Shown piece by piece: positions 58,646-64,000 of a stretch of 64,000 nucleotides of DNA. A program made the translations under genes and the position numbers. Below the pieces are notes generated by a model. The model searched no databases, was not told where the DNA came from, and was given only the letters and a program-made list of their open reading frames with translations. Origin of the DNA: Mermis nigrescens (lineage: Eukaryota; Nematoda; Enoplea; Mermithida; Mermithidae); NCBI GenBank assembly GCA_036768485.1, contig JAVLUZ010000142.1, positions 15,844,407-15,908,406 of the forward strand, given 5' to 3'. Every line of letters starts with the position of its first letter. Within the stretch, counting starts at the first letter, position 1.

Positions 58646-60607
58646 TTTCTATTAATGTCTTTTTGCGATTATTAAATAATAACATAATTAAATAATGAAT
58701 ATTGTCACAGAATAATACATAATCGATTAAAAATAGTGAATTAAAATAAATTAAAATAAGTAATCGTGAATGAAAAATTTCACTATATGCAAAAAAAATT
58801 TAGGCTTCTAAGTTTTGTGTATTTTGATTTATATTGTCCGTTTTTATTCTCACTAAATGGATGGAAAAAGCACAAGTCGCGGTATTTTATGCGCAATACA
58901 TCTTGGCGCGAAAGTCGTTTTTAGCGATTGCTTTTGAATCTAGCAGATCCTCTATAAAATTTGTGCGCAGCACGTTTCTCTTTAATTAATTGCATAGCTA
59001 AGTGACAGTGTGTATCCAGTGTTTTTTAAAGAACATCACTAACAAATGGCGCAAATTTTAGCTTTGTTGCGTGGTATAAATAATAAGCTTTTATTTCATT
59101 TCACGTATGCATGTTTTCTCCGAATGATCACTCTTAAAATGAGGCATCGTGGACTGAGAAGCGCATCGCCGACAGGTTGGTACCTACTATCTAAATAGAT
59201 TAAGCATGTATAATTCAGAGCGGTTCGTGTGACCAAATGCTAGCATCCAGCTGATGTTCCCGGGCTGTAAAACCTGAAAAATAAAGCAAATTTTTGCTCG
59301 ATTACGTGCCACGGTTGCTTAGCTACCGCCCGCGTTGAGTTTGTGGCAAAGTACAAAACAATTGCTTTAAGCCAACAGGGAAAGAGAGAAATTCCAATTA
59401 ACTTATATGGATTCTGGGTTATATTTATATATTTATATGTATATATATAAGAGTTTATATATCTAGCGGTTTGACTCTGTCACGAAAAAATGATACGCGT
59501 TTCTGAAATTTATCCCATTAGTTGAGCTAATGAACAACAACTGAGCACACGTATAGTTCTTGATTCGAATAGTACAAGTACTCCGGTAGCTACATTCTTA
59601 TCATTATAATGACATGATGAAAATTTTCAAATTAAATTTGAACTTATGAGGTCATAACTCAGAACTGATCTGACAAAGTGTCTTTTCAATCGATGCCAGT
59701 GTATGGAGTTTTTCTTTCATCTAACTTTTTTCGATGAAATATAATTCTGATCGACATGAATGCAAAAACAGGACAATCACTTTCGATTGAAGGGAATATC
59801 TAACAATGTTATTTTTCAAGTGAATTTGCGTATGCAAACAATTATTTGCTTGTCTGCGATAGTTCTTTTGTCACGTCATCGCTCTGTGGGGAATCGATGT
59901 TAACCACAGAGCTTTTTTAGCTTGTTTTTAATTTTTACTTGTGTTATTTTGTAGTAGCACATAAACTATGGTCATTCGACTCACTATATCAAACCATTCT
60001 AACCATTCTTTCAAGCCTTTTTGCTGCCTCAGACGCTTACATGGGACATACCAGATAAAAATTTTATAAATTGAACCTAATTAGTATTTTATTATGTGTA
60101 TAAAATGCGAAAAAGAAGGATAAAGGAGAAATTTTCTGGGGAAAATAAATAAAAAGTATAATTTCCAAAACGAAAAAAATCACAATTTTTTGCAAAAGTG
60201 GCTGAAATCGATCAAAAAATTGCAAATAAGGCATTGTTGACATTATTGATTTTTAAGATTTAGAAATTTTCAACAATAGTAAAAAACTTCAGTTAACGCA
60301 CCAAGGCCGGCCTGACCTGACTTCTTCCCTCCCCGACTATCTTATGGTGCACCCATCTTGGGAGGCAATGTAACGACGATGGTCGCGCTGAGACGGTAGT
60401 GACTTTGTGGAGCACTTAAAAAGTCTTTCATAACGCAAGATCGTTGAGATACGGTGGCTCTACCGAAACAAACCAGGATCATTGCGTAAATATCAGAAGC
60501 AATTAAGAAGAAGCAAATGTTGTGTCCTTTGTTTAGAAATAAGTATTATAAATTCGAAGAGAGGACTATTAAGCATGATCATAGTCTTTGTACGGATGCA
60601 TTTGAAC
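58646..60607. other. Gene-free stretch upstream of the NWD-like gene
   Basis: AT-rich, no exon recognised. A diverged family A-like segment may lie at about 60110-60365 (TTCTGGGGAAAAT, CAAAAGTGGCTGAAATCGATC, GGTGCACCCATC). The promoter of the plus-strand gene starting near 60798, or an untranslated first exon, should be here. Confidence 0.45.
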
Positions 60608-60608
60608 A

Positions 60609-60790
<182 letters not shown>

Positions 60791-60797
60791 TAGTCGT

Positions 60798-61834
60798 ATG
60801 GAAGAAATACTGAATGTTTTACGCGGTGATTTTGATTCTCATCAAGTGTTACCGAATCCAGCTTTGCGCCAGCTTCGTATATTCGTTTGTTCGACGAAGA
60901 CGGGTGAGAATACATTAATTCATCGCTCTACAGGGAAGAATCTTATTATTTTTACTTTTTTGTTTGATTTTTATGCGAATTGATTTCGTCCCGAATAAGA
61001 TAGTAAAATAATGAAACGAAGAAGGGAGTAACGATAGTGTTATTTTTCATATTTGTTTATTAATTTTTCTTTTTTTAAAGATTTTGTCAAAGAACGCGAA
61101 GTTCTATGGCAGCACGTTTTGCCAGAAATTCAGCAATATTGTGTTCAATACGGTGTGGATGTACTTTTGCTTGATCCGTACGGTGATTCGGAACAAGATT
61201 TTGTTCGCTATCCGCATTACTGTTCTCAAGTCCTTGAAAATTTCAAAGCTATGCAGAATAGCCTGGATGAGAATCCCGTCTGTTTTGTGGTAATGTATTA
61301 TGTATGTAATTAAGCGTGTTTTTTAGTAATGGGGTAAAACTTCCGGCTTTTAAATTATTGTGTAGCTAATTTTTAAATACAGTCTTCTCCATTTCTAGTA
61401 TTGTTGTCTCGAACAGTAAATAGGTATGATTCATAATTGCTAATAATTATTAAAATATAAATTATTATTAAAATTATTACTTTAACGACTAAACTAATGA
61501 CCGATCGCTAATTTCGATGTTTAATTATTATAAAAAATTATGTGGCAAAACTAGGATGAGCATCTAAACGTGTTATATGCATACTCGTAGAATGCTATAG
61601 ATTACTTAAAATGAAAGTTTATACATTTTACTCTTCGAAGAAAGCACTACATTATTATATTAGAGCGCAATTTTAGATTATTGTTTCATGCAATCTTTAA
61701 TGGATAATTACGAAAAGTGACTTATTGCTTTCAGTGCCTTCTTGGCGATACCTATGGCCCGTGTCCACTACCGATTCTGCTGAAAAATGAAGAATTTAAG
61801 CGTATAAGAAATAGCGCTTTTGATACTGGATCAA
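60798..61834 (+). CDS. NWD1/2-like protein, N-terminal exons (continues past the right edge)
   Basis: Resembles the N-terminal DUF4062-like domain of NACHT-WD repeat proteins (STAND ATPases). Coding exons: 60798-60903 (ATG just after acceptor ATTTTTAG; donor ACGG|gtgaga), 61081-61289 (acceptor TTTTTTTAAAG), 61735-61834 (acceptor TTGCTTTCAG; donor TCAA|gtaagc); phases 1, 0, 1; about 138 aa. Visible motifs: LRQLRIFVCSTKT then DFVKERE (the I-F-V-S-S-T-x-T-D...ER block), VLPEIQQYCVQYGVDVLLLD, and CLLGDTYGPCPLPILLKNEEF (the LLGDQYG...P...EF block). The usual RWG after the third motif is replaced by PYGDSEQD. NACHT and WD40 parts would lie to the right. The ATG is the first Met in this frame after the acceptor; an upstream non-coding exon is implied. 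The next intron begins with an element E copy. TEP1-like relatives are the main alternative. Confidence 0.65.
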
Positions 61835-61894
61835 GTAAGCCGTATTTTTTCTAAAAATACATCAATTTTAGTTAAGAATGAAAAATTTCTCATC

Positions 61895-64000
61895 ATAGGT
61901 AGCGCGTTAGCGCGTACCTATAATATACTTGGGTACCCCCAACACCTGGGCACCCCCTACAGCTGTAACGGGACACTTCTGGAAGGTGCGGTTTTTTTTA
62001 AAAGAAAGATAATAAAAAAATTCGCTGCCCGTGTTTTTTTGTTTTTCTTGAAACTCAAAATTGACTGTGTAAAGAAGGTGTAAAGTTTTTGTGTAACGTT
62101 ATAACATAGGACAAATTTTGGGACCTTTTTACTGCGGCATGTGGACAACTGAGTATTGATGACTCGAAGGATTGAACAGAATAGGATAATAGAGGGATGA
62201 ATTCTACAGATGACACTTTTTTTGTTTTTTGAAATTCGCATTATTTATCGAACGGCAGTGTAAAGAGTGCGAAAATCTGGGGTGAAAAAGCACTTTTTGG
62301 TCGAGTTTTCAACCTTCCTATGTCCGATACTAACTCCGGTTATGAGGTTTTTAAAATGTTTTCTGACAGAAATGTAGAGCGGATCAAGGGCTACATTCTG
62401 CATATAAGCAAAGTCTTGTATGCTCTATGGTGAGTTAGATCCTGGGGTTTAAAGTTTACACTCTAATGGATGGTGTAAAAAAACGGATTTTAACTAAGAT
62501 TTCTCTGCCAAATTTTTCCGCTTATGAGTCAGTGCAAATCGAAGACAGCAATAATAAAGTGCCTCACAGGGGCTAAACATCGCAGCAAATCGCATTTAAA
62601 AAAACGCAATATTGAGTTATTTATGGGGGTGTAAAGTTCGAAATCAGAGGTAAAAAATGGGCTAAAAAACACGTTTTTTCCGAAGTTTGATTGATAAATC
62701 ATGCCAAATAATTTTTGCAACAGAATTATGGCACACAGGAATGTACTACGATTTAAAAGCTACAAATTGTACCAAACCGAATTTCTTTAAACTCAATGGG
62801 GAGTTCGGTACGGAATTTTAAAGTTTACAGTGTTCTAAATGATGGAAAATACGTTTTTGTTGCGTTTTTTGTTCGCCACTTTCTCCGTCCAGAAGTCGGG
62901 ATAAGTCTAATAGAATAAAAACAAAGTGCTTTATATCGGGTGCATGTCAAAGCAAATTGTCTATACATTAATATTTAGCCAGTGTAAAGTCAAAAATTTG
63001 GAGTTTTAAATGCGTTTCTGTCTTGTTTTTTCTGCCTGCTTCTCCGGTTACGAGTCAGGGACACGTTTATCAAGTCTAGAAATGGACCAGGAATCAAATT
63101 TGATATGCCAGTCTGGCGCATATGTTTACACTCTACGGTGTTGTAAAGTAGTTTACACCGATTGTTAGTTTGCCCATAGAACATTATGTAGACTTAATTT
63201 TTTCATAAATATTAATCGTTATATCGGAACAATATCAAAATTACGAATCTGACTAAAATCTTCTTTACACTAGGTGTTTACATGAAGTTTACACTACAAT
63301 TATATTTATCTTCGTTTTTGAGCATTCCTGAAACCTAATTTTTTCTTGGAGCCTAGAAGTTTTCAAAGGATCAAATGTGAGACGTCACGTAGGCGCGTTT
63401 GTTTACATCCAACAGTGATGTAAAGTAGTTTACATTCATTGTTTATATGTCCTCAGACCATTGTAGAGACATAATTTTTTCATGAATGTTGATCATAATA
63501 TCCGAGTAATTTTTTACACTGCATGTTAGCCTTTGTTCTATAGCATTGCAAAAATCGAAATTTTTTCCTGAGATATAAAAATTTACAGGGAATGAAATAT
63601 ATACGTCAATTGGGCGCGCTTGCTTACACTCAGCAGTATTGCAAAGTGGTTTAAACCTAATGTTTATTGTCTTTAAAACATTATGGAGACTCATTTTTCC
63701 ATAAATGTTGAAAGAAATATCGGAGCAATATCAAAATTACGAATCCGACTAAAATATTCTTTACGCTATGTGCTTGTGTAAAGTTTACGTTACGTGTTAA
63801 CCCTAATTCGATAGACTTGCAGAGACTTTGTAACTGAAGTCAAGAAATTTTCAAGGATTCATATGTGAGACATCAATTAAGTGAGTTTGTTTACCCTCAA
63901 AAGTAATCTAAAGTGATTTAAAAATTATGTTCAAGTGTCCTTAGATCATTGAAGAGATGTAATTTTGTCTTAAATGGGTTGCATTAAAGTTAAATCTTTC
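61895..64000 (+). mobile_element. Element E copy with intact left hairpin end (cut by the window edge)
   Basis: Begins ATAGGTAGCGCGTTAGCGCG then TACCTATAATATACTTGGGTACCCCC, as at 35883. It continues through GGTGCGGTTTTTTTTAAAAG, TTACACTCTAATGGATGGTG, GTGTAAAGTTCGAAATC and AAGTTTACAGTGTTC. Later parts repeat a unit containing TTACACTC.ACAGT/GG.GT.TAAAGT.GTTTA at least three times (about 63,120; 63,400; 63,630). It sits inside an intron of the NWD-like gene, 60 bp after the exon 3 donor. Confidence 0.8.

Overview
The window looks like animal nuclear DNA: AT-rich, with coding sequence broken into short exons by GT-AG introns of 60 bp to 4.9 kb and heavily loaded with short transposons. The gene set (chitin synthase, a Patched-related protein, a PTF1/Fer-type bHLH factor) and the TTTTCAG/TTTTAG acceptors suggest an ecdysozoan, most likely a nematode. 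That placement is inference. All exon models were built by hand from translated similarity plus matching intron phases.

Layout from left to right. (1) 689-6096, minus: the 5' four exons of a chitin synthase, running off the left edge. (2) 11528-16325, plus: the last three exons of a PTF1/Fer/HLH-13-type bHLH transcription factor; its first exon was not found. (3) 17884-35263, minus: a complete 10-exon SDHA (succinate dehydrogenase flavoprotein, 658 aa). A DD41D-like Tc1/mariner element lies in its intron 2 and a 2.6-kb foldback element in its intron 7. (4) 35883-43417: a 7.5-kb gene-free palindromic repeat ending in GC-rich hairpins, with related pieces at 57.3-58.6 kb and from 61.9 kb to the right edge. 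(5) 46690-55147, minus: a complete 5-exon Patched-related (SSD/RND) membrane protein of 970 aa. (6) 56054-56619, minus: a tentative small Cys-rich protein with a hydrophobic tail. (7) 60798-61834, plus: the first three coding exons of an NWD1/2-like (NACHT-WD, N-terminal DUF4062-like) protein, continuing past the right edge.

The genes are functionally unrelated: cuticle/eggshell chitin, neural or pancreatic-type transcription control, respiration, a lipid/sterol-type transporter, and a STAND-type ATPase. There is no operon-like arrangement. What dominates the window is repeat biology. I distinguish at least eight families (called A to H here). Several have clear target-site duplications (hAT 8 bp, PIF/Harbinger TAA, Tc1/mariner TA), several are nested, and several lie within a few tens of bases of a 3' splice site. 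The best candidate for something undescribed is the large hairpin-ended palindromic family E, which is dense in the motif GTGTAAAGTTTACAC and has no open reading frame I can support.
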